Source: Maratus speciosus
Taxonomy: Eukaryota > Arthropoda > Arachnida > Araneae > Salticidae
Reading direction: 5' to 3'
Assembly: GCA_963932465.1 (NCBI GenBank)
Contig: OZ010793.1
Span: 253,839,333-253,903,332, forward strand
Length of the DNA stretch: 64,000 nt
Position numbers and translations under genes: made by a program. Below the pieces are notes generated by a model, which was given only the letters and a program-made list of their open reading frames with translations, had not been told where the DNA came from and made no database searches. Shown here piece by piece: positions 1-10,821 of the stretch (position 1 is its first letter; every line of letters starts with the position of its first letter).

Positions 1-1124
1 AAAATAATTTACTGTATTTTTATATGTAATGTATTTGAGATGAGACATGGGTTATTTTTCTTTTGCTACCGCTGTTCGCGTTAGTCATTTTCGGATAAGG
101 GGGAGATATATGTGAAGGATATTTCCTTCCCATATTCTATTAATACATTTTTCCTTTACCCCCCCCCCCCTTTTTTAAAATAAGGTTATTTTACTAAATT
201 CCTACATTTTAAATCTGTCTTAAAATCATAAATTAAATTTATTTTCATCGCTCTTTTCCTTTAGAAATACATTCTCGTTTCACACTCTTAATTCTGAAAA
301 ACCGCAAAGAGCAGTCGTAGATTAAAATGAGGCATGCTACTTTTATCTCGCATAGAAACAACTTACCCAGTACACTTGCATGCTTTATTTGGTTGCTATG
401 CGGGATCTTTCTGATGCCTCCTTTCTTTATTATTTTTTTGATTGGGTCACTACATCTGCATCTTTCCTTTCCAACGTATAAATTCTTATCATAAATTTTG
501 TCTGCAATATCTTATTTTTAATTACATATGCCTTCAAACGGCTCGCGCGCCTATTCCCATGATTTGGCAAACCCCCTGTAAAATGCGACTTTGTGGTTTT
601 CGGTTGCCCACATTTTCTCGGTTATCCGTTGGCGTTAAATTTTCATATGTTGCCCTTTTACCCTCCTCATTGACAATACATTAACCATTTTGAACACACG
701 TCTCATTTGAATGGAATTCTCGCCAGATTTCTACTGGCGTGCTAGTTTTTGTAAATTACTGCTCGCCAATAATTCAATGCTCTAAAATGTGATTATGAAA
801 TGACTCTCTTCCTGATAGTGTATCTGTAAGGATAAAATGTAGATCGTCCCCACTCCAGCACCGGCTATGTTGCCGTTGCCGCCTGAAAACCTCGATTTGT
901 GCGGACCTGGATAATAATGAACCTACTGTTTACATCTGGGATTCCTATTTACTGATTTTGTGTCTTTGTTTTAACTCAAACCTGGTCACATATCTTTTCG
1001 CATACTAAAATGTGAATGTTATGATACTCCAAGAATCATCGATGCAAAACAAGATCCTATTAACCTGTTTCAAACATATTCCAGTAAAGACTAGTGAAAG
1101 TCTTTATAAGCACGTGACCCAAAC
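1..1124. other. AT-rich DNA with no recognised gene
   Basis: No exon, RNA gene or repeat boundary can be supported here. There is a run of C residues near 161-171. A short open frame around 442-684 has no recognisable protein signature. The upstream two thirds of the transposase that starts at 1125 were looked for in this interval and not found. Confidence 0.5.
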
Positions 1125-1574
1125 ATGCGAAAAGCCGAATTGTTTGATATAATCACGCAAAATGGCCCTAAAACTATTGAGTATAAAATAGACACCTTAT
1201 TAAGAGATGAAGGGCATGAAGTTCTCCGATTAACCCCGTATCATTGTCACCTTAATGCAATCGAATATGTGTGGTCATCTGTGAAACGTTACATGATAGA
1301 AAACAACGTAACCGGCGATTTAAGTTTGAGAAGTTTGCATTCATTACTGGACGAGGCATTCTCACAAATTACTTTAAATAAGTGGGAAGAGCATTGTAAA
1401 CATATTGAGCATATCGAAAATGAATATTGGAAAAAAGACGGTCTGATAGAAGACCTCGTAGATAAGTTAATTATTCAAGTGGACGTAAACGAGTGCGATT
1501 CTGATACCGACACTGCTGAATCATCAAATTATGATAGTGAAAGTGATTTCGATGACATTCGACCTTTTGATTAA
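1125..1574 (+). CDS. C-terminal fragment of a DDE-superfamily transposase
   Basis: An open frame of 149 codons ends in TAA. Residues 31-50 match the end of the DDE_3 catalytic domain: HEVLRL, then PYHCHLNAIEYVW, where E47 sits at the place of the third catalytic acidic residue. This block is typical of Tc1/mariner- and IS630-related transposases of animals. The rest of the fragment is helical and charged and ends in a strongly acidic tail (about residues 120-149, rich in D, E and S). The first two catalytic aspartates and the DNA-binding domain are absent, and no upstream exon was found, so the first ATG is only the first available Met and not a true start. The piece is probably a decayed element, or one exon of a split gene. 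Three small hairpins follow the stop codon. Confidence 0.75.
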   Translation: MRKAELFDIITQNGPKTIEYKIDTLLRDEGHEVLRLTPYHCHLNAIEYVWSSVKRYMIENNVTGDLSLRSLHSLLDEAFSQITLNKWEEHCKHIEHIENEYWKKDGLIEDLVDKLIIQVDVNECDSDTDTAESSNYDSESDFDDIRPFD

Positions 1575-1601
1575 TCGATTTCATTTTCATAAACGAAAAA
1601 C

Positions 1602-1656
1602 AGTCCTTTTTAGGACTAAAAAATGGTCTTTTAAAGACTAAGCTCTTCCCAGAGCT
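1602..1656 (+). other. Three consecutive hairpins resembling histone mRNA 3' stem-loops
   Basis: Starting 27 bp after the transposase stop are AGTCCTTTTTAGGACT (1602-1617), GGTCTTTTAAAGACT (1625-1639) and AGCTCTTCCCAGAGCT (1641-1656). The first and third have a 6-bp perfect stem and a 4-nt pyrimidine loop, which is the geometry of the metazoan histone mRNA 3' stem-loop; the first also has an A-rich flank on both sides. The second has a 3-nt loop and a G-T pair at its base. Function is inferred from shape only, and no histone coding sequence is nearby. Confidence 0.4.
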
Positions 1657-1959
1657 AAAATATGAAAAAAAGAATTACACCAACACACATAATTTCTTCT
1701 GTAATTTTACATCCATAGCATATTTATTCTATAAAACATATACGCAATTTATGATTTTTTTGCATTGTTAAGAAGGCATTCATTTTTTTCTGAATTTCCC
1801 CTAAGCAGTTTCAGGCATCCTAATTGCCATTTTGGTTTAAGAAATATCTTCATTTGTCCCTCCCCCAAAAATATGCCCTTCTTAGCCCTAAGTAAAAAAA
1901 AAAATGGCACCTTAACTGTCGTTTGGATCTAGGGAAAACCGTACTTTATTCGGTAGAAA

Positions 1960-3014
1960 ATTAAATCCTATAATACAAACTAACTAGTCGGATGTGCAAT
2001 TCCAGAACTTTTTTCTATCTCATACATGTTAATACTTGAGGCTGTTCTTAACTCCTCTGCTCAACAAGCTCAAAACGTTTTGACACATTTACAAATTCAT
2101 TTTTTAACGGAAAGATATAAAATTAGAAAGTCTGGCCATGGAAGCGATTTGGAATTGAACTGTGTTTTCCATTTTTGATCAATAAAGTACCTATTGAATT
2201 ATAAGCGATTTCGATCACGTGACAAACATGTTTTTCGACTTTTCTTGAGTGTTATTCTACTTTCGCGCGGAAATTCGGTTTAAAACGTCCATTTTAACAC
2301 TATTTTCTCAAAGATCTATTGCGTTTTAAAAAAAAAAAAGAAAAAAAACAGCTCGATTACATAGTTTCCGAACAACAACAACTGCTAGTTTCATGCATTT
2401 CCGAACAAAAAATGAATTAAAACTTATGTCATAAAGCTGCCCTTTTGGATTTGAGAACACCCTTAATAATAAATTGGCGTAGCCTAATCAGAAAAACTTA
2501 CGTCAACAGAGTATGAAATTTGAGGAAATTATGTGCATTAAGTTCTTAAGATATGAGTATCCTTAAAATTTTGTCAGAAAATCCAAAACACTGTTTGATT
2601 CCATAGCTTCTTAATAAGAAAATTTGGCAGTGTTATGCGTATACGAATAAACACTAATTCAGGAATGTGTCAGAAAATAGCTAGATTGTTAATAGAAATA
2701 AAATACAAATTTAACAGACATGTAGTTCAACTACTCGCTTAAAGCACTGAAAAGATCAGAATCAAAAAGTCTGTCGTACGTAGCACAATCTTCGGCTAAT
2801 AATTCCTAGCATACGACTAATACAAAAGCTTTTAATAATTTCGGAACTTTATTTGATTGCATAATATCATTCCTCAGATAAAAATGCATTTCGGTGTTAG
2901 TGGGCAAACTTAAAAATATAGTACATGTAAAAAAAGTATTAGACTTATTAATATTAGAAAAAAAGGTTTTCTCCTATACTCTGTAACTCTGAGAACCCGG
3001 GTACGATCCCCTAG
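1960..3014 (+). mobile_element. Helitron family A, 3' portion with terminus
   Basis: The 3' end reads GAACCCGGGTACGATCCCCTAG with CTAG at 3011-3014 followed by T, as Helitrons require (CTRR end, insertion between A and T). About 230 bp upstream of this terminus align by eye with the end of the element at 9073-10161. The interior around 1980-2470 is also similar to 28390-28830 and, more weakly, to about 61100-61660. No 5' TC terminus was found, so the copy is 5'-truncated or its start is too diverged. No Rep or helicase coding capacity is visible. Confidence 0.6.
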
Positions 3015-3187
3015 TATTATTAAATTCGATATATTCGCGTTATCGAAAAGAGATAATAGAAAAAAAAGGAGAGCATCAAACGAATGCTAATCGCGCCAAG
3101 ACTGTAACCTCCTCCGATTCCAACCCACCTCTCCCAGTTGGTATCTTCTGAAGAAGCAACCCCTCTCAGAGTATTTCTCCTTACGGT
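3015..3187. other. Short GC-richer stretch between Helitron end and microsatellite
   Basis: This interval is richer in G and C than its neighbours. On the minus strand it keeps a frame open for about 50 codons (3020-3211). No homologous family was recognised; it may be the end of another dispersed repeat. Confidence 0.3.
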
Positions 3188-3345
3188 AGATCCATATTTA
3201 TCATATTTCATTTATCATATTTCATTTATCATATTTCATATATCGTATATCATATTTCATTTATCATATTTCATATATCGTATATCATATTTCATATCAT
3301 ATCATTTCATCATATTTCATATATCATATTTCATTTATATTTATA
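3188..3345. repeat. AT-rich tandem repeat of TTTCAT/ATCATA motifs
   Basis: The stretch is an imperfect array of short units built from CATATTTCAT and TTATCATATTTCAT with interspersed ATATCGTAT. It is low-complexity sequence with no coding capacity. Confidence 0.8.
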
Positions 3346-3425
3346 ATCTTATTATTATTCTATTTTTTAGTAGTAATCTTTCCATGCCACATTAACTGTT
3401 TACAACTGTTACACTATGAGTTCAA

Positions 3426-3495
3426 CCTCTTCGAAGAGGGTCCATAGACCTGATCAGGTCTATTAATGCATACGCACTGTTAAGGTGCATGCATC
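3426..3495. repeat. Cluster of three adjacent palindromes
   Basis: CCTCTTCGAAGAGG (3426-3439) and ATAGACCTGATCAGGTCTAT (3444-3463) are perfect palindromes of 14 and 20 bp. They are followed by an interrupted inverted repeat with arms GCAC and GTGC framed by ATGCAT (about 3467-3495). The surroundings are unique-looking. No terminal-repeat partner was found, so an element boundary is not shown. Confidence 0.65.
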
Positions 3496-3931
3496 GTTTT
3501 TACCACCATAAACAAGATAGGATAATATTTGTACTTTTCAATTCGAGCCTTTTTTGTTATTTCATAAGTATAGCGTTTAAAAAAAGCGGTGCCAGCCAAA
3601 TAAAATTTCTGCAATTCTTGCGTATCTGCTGATTGTCTATTCTCTCAACAGAGGGATTTTTTGCTTTCGTCACTTTCGTGAATTAAAGACAGTCTTACCT
3701 TAAGTTTCACAACAAACTACTCATGCAAGTAGGTGATGGTACACTTTGCGGGAGATTTGCTGCGAATTTATGAATTCAAATTTGTCACGGCAAGATCATA
3801 TCAGAAAAATCAAATTTGCTGCTAATGTTCAGGCTATCTGGGATAATACCTCATAACGGTTCCATCCATAAAATAAAACAATTTTTGAGAAAATGTATCA
3901 TAACATGTTCTTCCACTAAGCTCTTCAACTA

Positions 3932-4133
3932 CACTGTTAAAAATTTTGCAGCTTTCTGGCAGGCCATTCGACCGTTTTTTAAAAAAACGGTTTCATAACC
4001 ATAATTTAACTATATTCTGACCATAAAATGGTCAATAATATGGTCAGAATAGTATTAAAATTACGGTTGTGTAACCGTTTTCGGAAAAAAACGGTCAAAT
4101 GACTTGCCAGAATGCTGCAAATTTTTAACAGTG
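3932..4133. mobile_element. MITE with TA target duplication (Tc1/mariner-type)
   Basis: The left end CACTGTTAAAAATTTTGCAG and the right end, read on the other strand, CACTGTTAAAAATTTGCAGC, form terminal inverted repeats. Each end abuts a TA dinucleotide (3930-3931 and 4134-4135), the target of the Tc1/mariner superfamily. The interior is itself largely palindromic (CGACCGTTTTTT near 3970 against the AAAAAACGGTC block near 4090, and two GACCATA/TGGTC motifs in the centre). At about 200 bp it has no coding capacity and must be moved by another element's transposase. Confidence 0.8.
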
Positions 4134-4639
4134 TATGCCGGGTATTCTATACGGCCCTATTTAAGACATATATCCTCATGACAATAGTTTTCGAATGAAA
4201 CCATTTTCGTTATAATTCAGAACTGACAATTTGTGAAGTTTCCTAATCAGAAGCAGAAAATATTTGTGCTAAAAAATATAACATAGTAAGAGCCTGACAA
4301 TAGTGAGCACCTAATGTTCCTGTATCATAAACTGACTCAAATGGAATTTAATTATAAATACTTAGTTGGCATGTTTTAAATATTATATTTTCATTTATAT
4401 ATAACCGTATAATTTCATTTTTGTAAAAATATATAGTGTTTCTTTTAGTTAGCAATTAGCATTGCTTTTTATGGGATAATGTTGATAAGTAGAAAATTAA
4501 ATCTGCACTAACTTTTTTCTTTTAATGTTAAAAAAATAATTTAAATAAAAAAGAAAAGTGCCCAGCTAAACTGATGGCATTGAGCTCACAGACTATTCAC
4601 ACTAATTGTATATTATACTCTTATTTTAAAGAATAATGC

Positions 4640-5510
4640 CACTCAAAAAATAAGTGAAGGAGAATTAGCCCCCGTTTCCCCCTTTATACTTAACCAGTAA
4701 ACCTCCAAATATAATCAGGGAAGCTCCTTATCATAATAAACCGGTATACCAAATTTGAAGCAAATCGAATAATCTTGCAAAAAAAAAACATTTATCTAAA
4801 TTAAGGGGGTGGACTAACCCCCCTTTATCCTTAACCAATTAATCGCCAAAACGAGTCAGGGAAGCTCCTTAACATAATAAACCGGTATACCAACTTCGGA
4901 GCAAATCGAATCATTCTGCATGAAAAACCCATTTATCTAAATTAAGAGGGGCGGGCTAACCTCCCTTTTCCCCCCTTTACCCTTAACCAATGAACCCCAA
5001 AACTAATCAGGGAAGTTCCTTAACATAATAAACCGGTATACAAAATTCGGAGCAAATCGAATCATTCTGCATGAAAAACACATTTATCTGAATTAAGGGG
5101 GGTGGACTAACCCTGTTTTCCCCCCTTTATCCTTAACCAATGAACCCCCAAATCTAATCAGGGAAGTTCCTTAACATAATAAACCGGTATACCTAATTCG
5201 GAGCAAATCGAATGATTCTGCATGAAAAACACATTTATCTGAATTAAGGGGGTGGACTAACCCCCCTTTATCCTTAACCAATGAACCCCCAAAACTAATC
5301 AGGGAAGTTCCTTAACATAATAAACCGCTATACCAAATTCGGAGCAAATCGAATAATTCTGCATGAAAAACACATTTATCTGAATTAAGGGGGGTGGACT
5401 AACCCCGTTTTTCCCCCTTTATCCTTAACCAATGAACTCCAAAAACTAATCAGGGAAGCGCCTTATCACAGTGAACCTAGGAAAAAATATTGAAGAAAAT
5501 CGGATGTTTC
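4640..5510. repeat. Tandem array of ~141-151 bp units
   Basis: The marker AATAAACCGGTATAC, or a one-base variant, begins near 4736, 4877, 5028, 5179 and 5320, giving spacings of 141, 151, 151 and 141 bp; a sixth, degraded unit follows near 5470. Each unit also holds GGAGCAAATCGAAT and a CCCCCTTTATCCTTAACC block. The 10-bp difference comes from a variable pyrimidine-rich stretch. The array runs into a TACG/TACA microsatellite. It may be the core of a non-autonomous element (see the inverted GAGCTCACAG motifs near 4583 and 5622), but that is an inference. Confidence 0.8.
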
Positions 5511-5526
5511 TATCAAGAGTTATCGC

Positions 5527-5583
5527 GTTACGTACATACGTACGTACGTACATACATACATACATACATACATACATACATAC
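5527..5583. repeat. TACG/TACA tetranucleotide microsatellite
   Basis: An array of TACG units changes into an array of TACA units. It sits directly after the last degraded unit of the ~150-bp tandem array and before an imperfect hairpin at 5600-5632 (TAGCTCTCAGG ... CCTGTGAGCTA). Confidence 0.9.
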
Positions 5584-6084
5584 AGAACGGGCGGGCACAT
5601 TAGCTCTCAGGCTTTGATAGCCTGTGAGCTAAAAATGAGTCACTATCTGGCAACCAGTTCTTAATTTCTAACAAAATAAAAGTACCGGAGACCTAATATT
5701 CCGCACTACTAAAATCGTAGCGTGCCCCCATCTCCCCGCCGTCACTACAATCCGCATATTTACGCTATTTGCAAAATTTAAAACATTTTTTTACTTTAGC
5801 AAAATAAACATTTGAAATATATCCACCTGCATATACTTAACTGTCAAGTAGTCCATTTTTTTGTTTATCACTCCTTCCGAATAGAAATCTCTGCCTAATT
5901 TTAATTTTAATTAATCGTAGAATTGTGCAATTAATAAGGTAAGGATTATGATTCGGAAATAGTGTTAACAAAAAAAAAAAAAAAAAAAGACATTGTTCGC
6001 AGCTATGCATATATGTAAATGAATGAAACACTACCAAAAACATTTAAGAAAATTTTTCAGAAAATCTTACGTGCCTTTTTATGT

Positions 6085-6960
6085 CCATCTCCTACGTGTG
6101 CGACACACTACGTCACATATAGAAAAGAAAGCAGAAACTTGGAGATGGGAAGGAAAGGAGAGGGCAATTTAGGCTTCGGTTTTTCGTAATGTCTAATGTA
6201 CTAATGTTCGGGGCCCTGTATTTATGAGCTCCGGTGAATTCCGACCAATATTTAAATATATATTAAAAACCGAAAAGTACCGGAGGTGGCTCCGGCACAA
6301 ATTAAGCCCTGCTGGCAACCGGATGTTAAAGTATTCGGCCGGACTAAATATTCGGTTTCATTGTCGAATAAACCGGATATCCGGTGCATCCATAATCAAC
6401 TAACAAAACACAAGACACAGGGCTTCGGTGAGCAATATTTATAATCTCTGATGGATTCCGACTTATATTTAAATATTTACTAAAATTAAAGAAGTACTGG
6501 AGCTGTGTTCCTGTGAGCTTCAGTGCAAATTAAACACCGAATGGAACTAATAAGTTGATAAGTGAGAATATTTTAGAAACACAAACAAAAAGTAGTTAAT
6601 AAACATAACACAATCAGGAGTAAAAACGGCAGATATGATTGTGGTTAATTCTGACATTCCTCGTCACCGTTTGAAAATCACTGCGACATAAAACAATTCA
6701 GTCTATACATTTACGTTCGCACTAGATAGAAATATTCTCCTATGTGTGCGACACGCTGCGTCACATCTTTAAACACTTTGATCGAAAAGAACACTAAGGA
6801 TTGGAAATGGAAACAACAGAAAAAGATAATTTTGGCTTCGGTATTTCGGAAGCAGTGTTCCGCGGGGGCCAGGGAATCCCGATCAATCTTTAAATAACTA
6901 CTAAAAGCAAAGAAGTACCGGAGCTGGGCTCTGGTTCTCTCCGGCGCAAATTAAGCATTG
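6085..6960. repeat. Three diverged copies of a dispersed repeat
   Basis: A block with GTGTGCGACAC and CGTCACAT occurs near 6097 and 6738. A second block with AAGTACCGGAG, a GGCTC-rich step and GCAAATTAA occurs near 6274, 6492 and 6913. The segments between also contain GGCTTCGGT. The copies are in direct orientation and unequally spaced, so this is a cluster of related insertions rather than a regular tandem array. No termini were resolved. Confidence 0.5.
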
Positions 6961-7805
6961 ACGTTGAGGGAGATTGTACATAAGCTACCAGAACCACACA
7001 CATAGTACGAAGCTGAGAAGTCTGGAGTCCAAGAATTAACAGATGGAACTGAATCACTCGAACGTTCTTAAATTTAATGGTCAATCTTTGCAATCATTGT
7101 AATAAAATTTATAAAGTGTAGTGACTAGAGAAAATTTTAATTCCTGTTTTCATAACGACCTGATTTCCTCCACCAAACTCTACTAAAAATGTCCAATTAA
7201 AATAATTGCTTCTTAAATAACCCAGTTTTTGTGTGCCGCATAAAATAATATAAAGGTTAAAAGGCATCCTCATTGTTTTTCAGCAATTGAGGGAGAACAT
7301 TGTCGGTGAAGGTCCATTTATTACTTTTAATTACAACGTCAAATGCATTGTTTCGAAAATTAAAGCAGCAGCGCATTATTCATAGTCTGATAATTGTTTA
7401 ATAAAATAATTGAATATTGTATAACTTTGGAAACTGAAATTCAATTTAAGTGTCAATTATTATTTGTAAAAATTAAATTGTTATTATTTTTTTTTTAATT
7501 ATGGGCGGGGTAAATGTCGAGAATTGTGATTGCAATTACTAAATTGAAATCCAGGTGGCACTAGACAATTGCCTCCCCTCCTCATCCACCTCCTCGCTTG
7601 TCAAATGAAGTGACGTAATTTCAATTACTTCTGCTGAACCACCGTGAAGTAAAAAAATGAAAATAAAAAGTGCATTGAAGGCGACAACATAAAATATCCT
7701 GTTAGTCAAAGTTAAAGTAATTGTTGAGTCTTAAAATTGAAATATAGTTGTTCTTTAGTTAATATTCCAGATATTTAGAAGTTTTTATTAATAACGCGGA
7801 ATATA
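6961..7805. other. Intergenic or intronic AT-rich DNA
   Basis: No repeat boundary was recognised. A possible acceptor at 7283 is followed by a 33-codon open frame to a TAG near 7384, but no matching donor or WD40-like motif supports it as an exon. Confidence 0.4.
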
Positions 7806-9072
7806 TCTATATTATAAAGGACAAACATATCTGTGTGTAACGCATACGCCATTTTGCGAATGGCAACACTTTGAAATTTGAAATGAAATTTTGGTTTTGC
7901 AAATTTCTCTACTGCAAATTTTTAAACTTCTAAACATCGCACATTTTAAATTTTTACACCGTCGTATAAGGAAAAAAATGCTCTTTTAAATGCAATTTGT
8001 TTGAAAGCTGTATCTTAATTAATGTTTGAGATATTAATTTTTTTGCAGTTTTTAATACCATTTTTCTTATTGTGGCAACAAAAGTACCTCATTTCTATCG
8101 AAAGTCATTGAAAGTAAACGGAAAATAGTTGAAAATAGGAGATACTGTATCTTTTTGTTGCCATTTTCTCATAAAACCTGAAAAAAATAGTTGAAAATAA
8201 AATATGGGCTATGTCAAGAATATTGTTTGTTTTTCCGTGACAATGACGTCATATGCATACTTTTCTATAGACGAAGTTTAAGACCGGATTGAAAAGTGGA
8301 TTGCTTTAGCGGATGCAAATGACGTCATTTTATAAAAAAGCGTGTATTTTAATTTTTAAACCTGAATTATGCTTTGTAGAAGTGCCTCATTTTCATAGCC
8401 CAGCTGCTTTGAAATTCTTCACAGGTGAAAATGACAAGACTGAGATAATGAGGTAGTTTAAACTTTATTCATGCTATTTTCTGATAAAAATTCAAAATTG
8501 TTGATAAAAATTGTTGTATAGGGTTTAGTGGTGCAAAATCCCATTAGGAGCAGAATATTATATAGAGGCATAATAATGGAAAATGACATACTGCTTTTGA
8601 AAACACGCATTTTTCCTCATAAATTTTCTATAGTCCTTCTGCATGCGTACTGATACTAAGTTTCAGACACTAGGCGAAATGCTTATTTAAGTGAAAATGA
8701 AGTCATATTTAAAAGAAAACTATCATTTTCTTAGATAAACTAAGCCTTTCAACGCAAATGCGTCTAAAAACCCTAAATTACGGATATTTTTACTCTCCAA
8801 AATTGAGATTAGAATCTCAAATAAAGAGAGCGTCTGTTCACATAAAAGATGTTGCTGGCAATCTTGACTTCAAGTTTTGAGTTAAATGATTTTTAAATGA
8901 CCAAACAAAATACAATTTTTTTTTTAAATGATGAATATGGATATGAGAAGTGAGTATGCAAATTTTGAGAAGGTGAAAATTGGTGTTTTCATTCCGGAAA
9001 TCCAAGCATAAGAGTCTTAATTGATAACCACATCCTAATAACTGATCTTTATTATATTTTACTGATTATGTA
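7806..9072 (+). mobile_element. Helitron family A, 5'-terminal copy
   Basis: The 5' end TCTATATTATAAAG, preceded by A, is shared with the complete copy that starts at 9073. The two agree over roughly the next 250 bp, with blocks such as CATTTTGCGAATGGCAA and AAATGCAATTTGTTT. Sequence from 7900 to 8340 is similar, in reverse, to 53190-53790. No CTAG terminus with the family's GTACGATCCC motif lies before 9073, so this copy appears 3'-truncated, possibly by insertion of the next one. Confidence 0.6.
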
Positions 9073-10161
9073 TCTATATTATAAAGAACAAACGTATCTG
9101 TGCGTAACGCTGACGTCATTTTGCGAATGGCAATACTTCACGATCAAATTTCGGTCTTGAAATTTTCGCTACTGCATTTTTTCATTCTCCTGACCATCAT
9201 ACATTTTCAATTTTTGTCGCATAGGGAAATAAATGTACTTTCAAATGCAATTTGTTTAAAAACTGTATTCATTGACTGATGTATTATATTTTCTAAAATA
9301 ATTTTTAGCATGATTTTTTTTAAACGTTTATCTTATCACGTGCCGGTTAAATACATAAAATAATAAACATTTTGCAGATAAAGCAACAAACATTTTTCCG
9401 CATTTGTTTCTGACTATTTTTGCATAATGAAATTAATACTTCCTTCATAAGCAAATAAAAGAATAATATTAAAAAAACCACCAAACTAACATATTTGTGA
9501 AAGACAAATTAACGAAATTGATACTTCTTTTATAAACAAATAAAAGAATAATATTGAAAAAACACAAATCTAACATATTTGTAATCGTACAATTTAAATT
9601 TTTAGATCACCAAATAGGATTTTTTTTTCAAATGGAATTTGTTTGCAAAGTTCATCTCAGTTTACTGATTGTCTATGGTTTTAAAAACAATTTTGAAGCA
9701 TGGAATATTTTTTTAATTTATCTATATCGCGCGGAGCTCGATTACGGAAGATTAACCCGTTTGTCCTTAAAACAAAATAAAGAGTTCATCATTTTCTTAC
9801 GGCTAATTTCCATCAAAAAATCTTCCATATGAATAAATAAATAAAATAACATAAATAAAACAGAAATTCACCAGACATGTATAAGCTCTGAAATTATCAG
9901 AATATAAAAGGATGCCATAAGTAGTAAAATCTTGGAAAATAACTCTTAGCATGCGGCTAATAAGAAAATATCGCTTTTGATAAATTTCAAAAATGTATTT
10001 GATTGTGTATTTCGTATTTTAAATATAAAAAATACTTTTGTAATGTAAGTGGTCAATCTAAAAAAATTATTGCATATAAAAAAATTGTTAGTTTTCAATA
10101 AAAAAAAAATATGTTTTCACCTATATTCTTTAACCCGGGAAGCCCGGGTACGATCCCCTAG
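9073..10161 (+). mobile_element. Complete non-autonomous Helitron, family A
   Basis: The element is 1,089 bp long. It begins TCTATATTATAAAG after an A (9072). It ends with a hairpin CCCGGGAAGCCCGGG followed by TACGATCCCCTAG, with CTAG at 10158-10161 and T at 10162. These are the canonical Helitron features: 5' TC, a 3' hairpin shortly before CTRR, insertion between A and T, and no target duplication. No Rep/helicase frame exists inside, so it depended on an autonomous relative. It ends 28 bp before the first WD40 exon; a TACTAAT sequence at 10165-10171, of branch-point type, lies immediately after the insertion. Confidence 0.8.
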
Positions 10162-10189
10162 TTATACTAATGAAACTTTTATTTTATAG

Positions 10190-10325
10190 ATCAAATCACT
10201 ACCACACATGAAAAATTTGAAAATGAGAAACAACTTATTGAAGCAAGAAAGAATTTCTCTATTCTCGGCATGATCCCTTTTATCGATTGCCTAGAAATGG
10301 ATGAAGAGTACATCATAGTAGCGGG
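10190..10325 (+). CDS. WD40-repeat protein, internal exon A
   Basis: The acceptor is TTTTATAG/AT and the donor CGG/GTAAAA. The exon of 136 bp enters with two bases (phase 1) and leaves in phase 2. It encodes a charged helix (HEKFENEKQLIEARK) and then the last strands of a propeller blade (EEYIIVAG, completed as GGFDKDITVYRK by the next exon). Joining to 20121 restores the Gly codon exactly, which is the main evidence that it is real. Earlier exons should exist upstream but none was found in the window. The exon lies in a narrow gap between one Helitron, which ends 28 bp upstream, and another, which starts 24 bp downstream. Confidence 0.75.
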
Positions 10326-10783
10326 GTAAAAAATAGCCTCAATTAGAAATCTATGCTAATATTATTACTAATATTATAGTACTATGTTTGTTTGTTTGTA
10401 AGAGGTAATCTTTGGAACTACCGAACCGATTTCAAAGTAATGGTATCAAAATGATAGTGTTGATCACTATTCTAACATAGGCTATATATTATGTCCATGC
10501 CATTAACACAAAAGGGATGCAGGGGCAAGCAATGTTTAAGGGTAAATATCACAAAATGTGAGATTTTGAAAATAAATTTTTTGATAATTTAAATCGTTTC
10601 AAAGCTTCTGATATATTTTTTTAAATGTTGGTTGAACAGCTGAATAAAGGAATCTATATGTAAAATTGTTAAAGTTTGATGAGATTAAGTTCATTTTTAT
10701 GTTATTATAATTGTGTGTCATTTTCTTGGCATATGTATGCCCGGATAACGACAATTTCATTCTAAAAGATTTTTCACATTCTT

Positions 10784-10821
<38 letters not shown>

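Noticed and set aside
3138..3395. Plus-strand frame rich in FHISYI repeats
   Set aside because: It is the translation of the AT-rich tandem repeat.
7284..7384. Possible upstream exon after a CAG acceptor
   Set aside because: No donor with the phase needed for exon A and no WD40-like motif.
10190..10325. Exon A as a gene fragment captured by a Helitron
   Set aside because: It lies outside both Helitron borders, has intact splice sites, and its phase fits the next exon 9.8 kb away.
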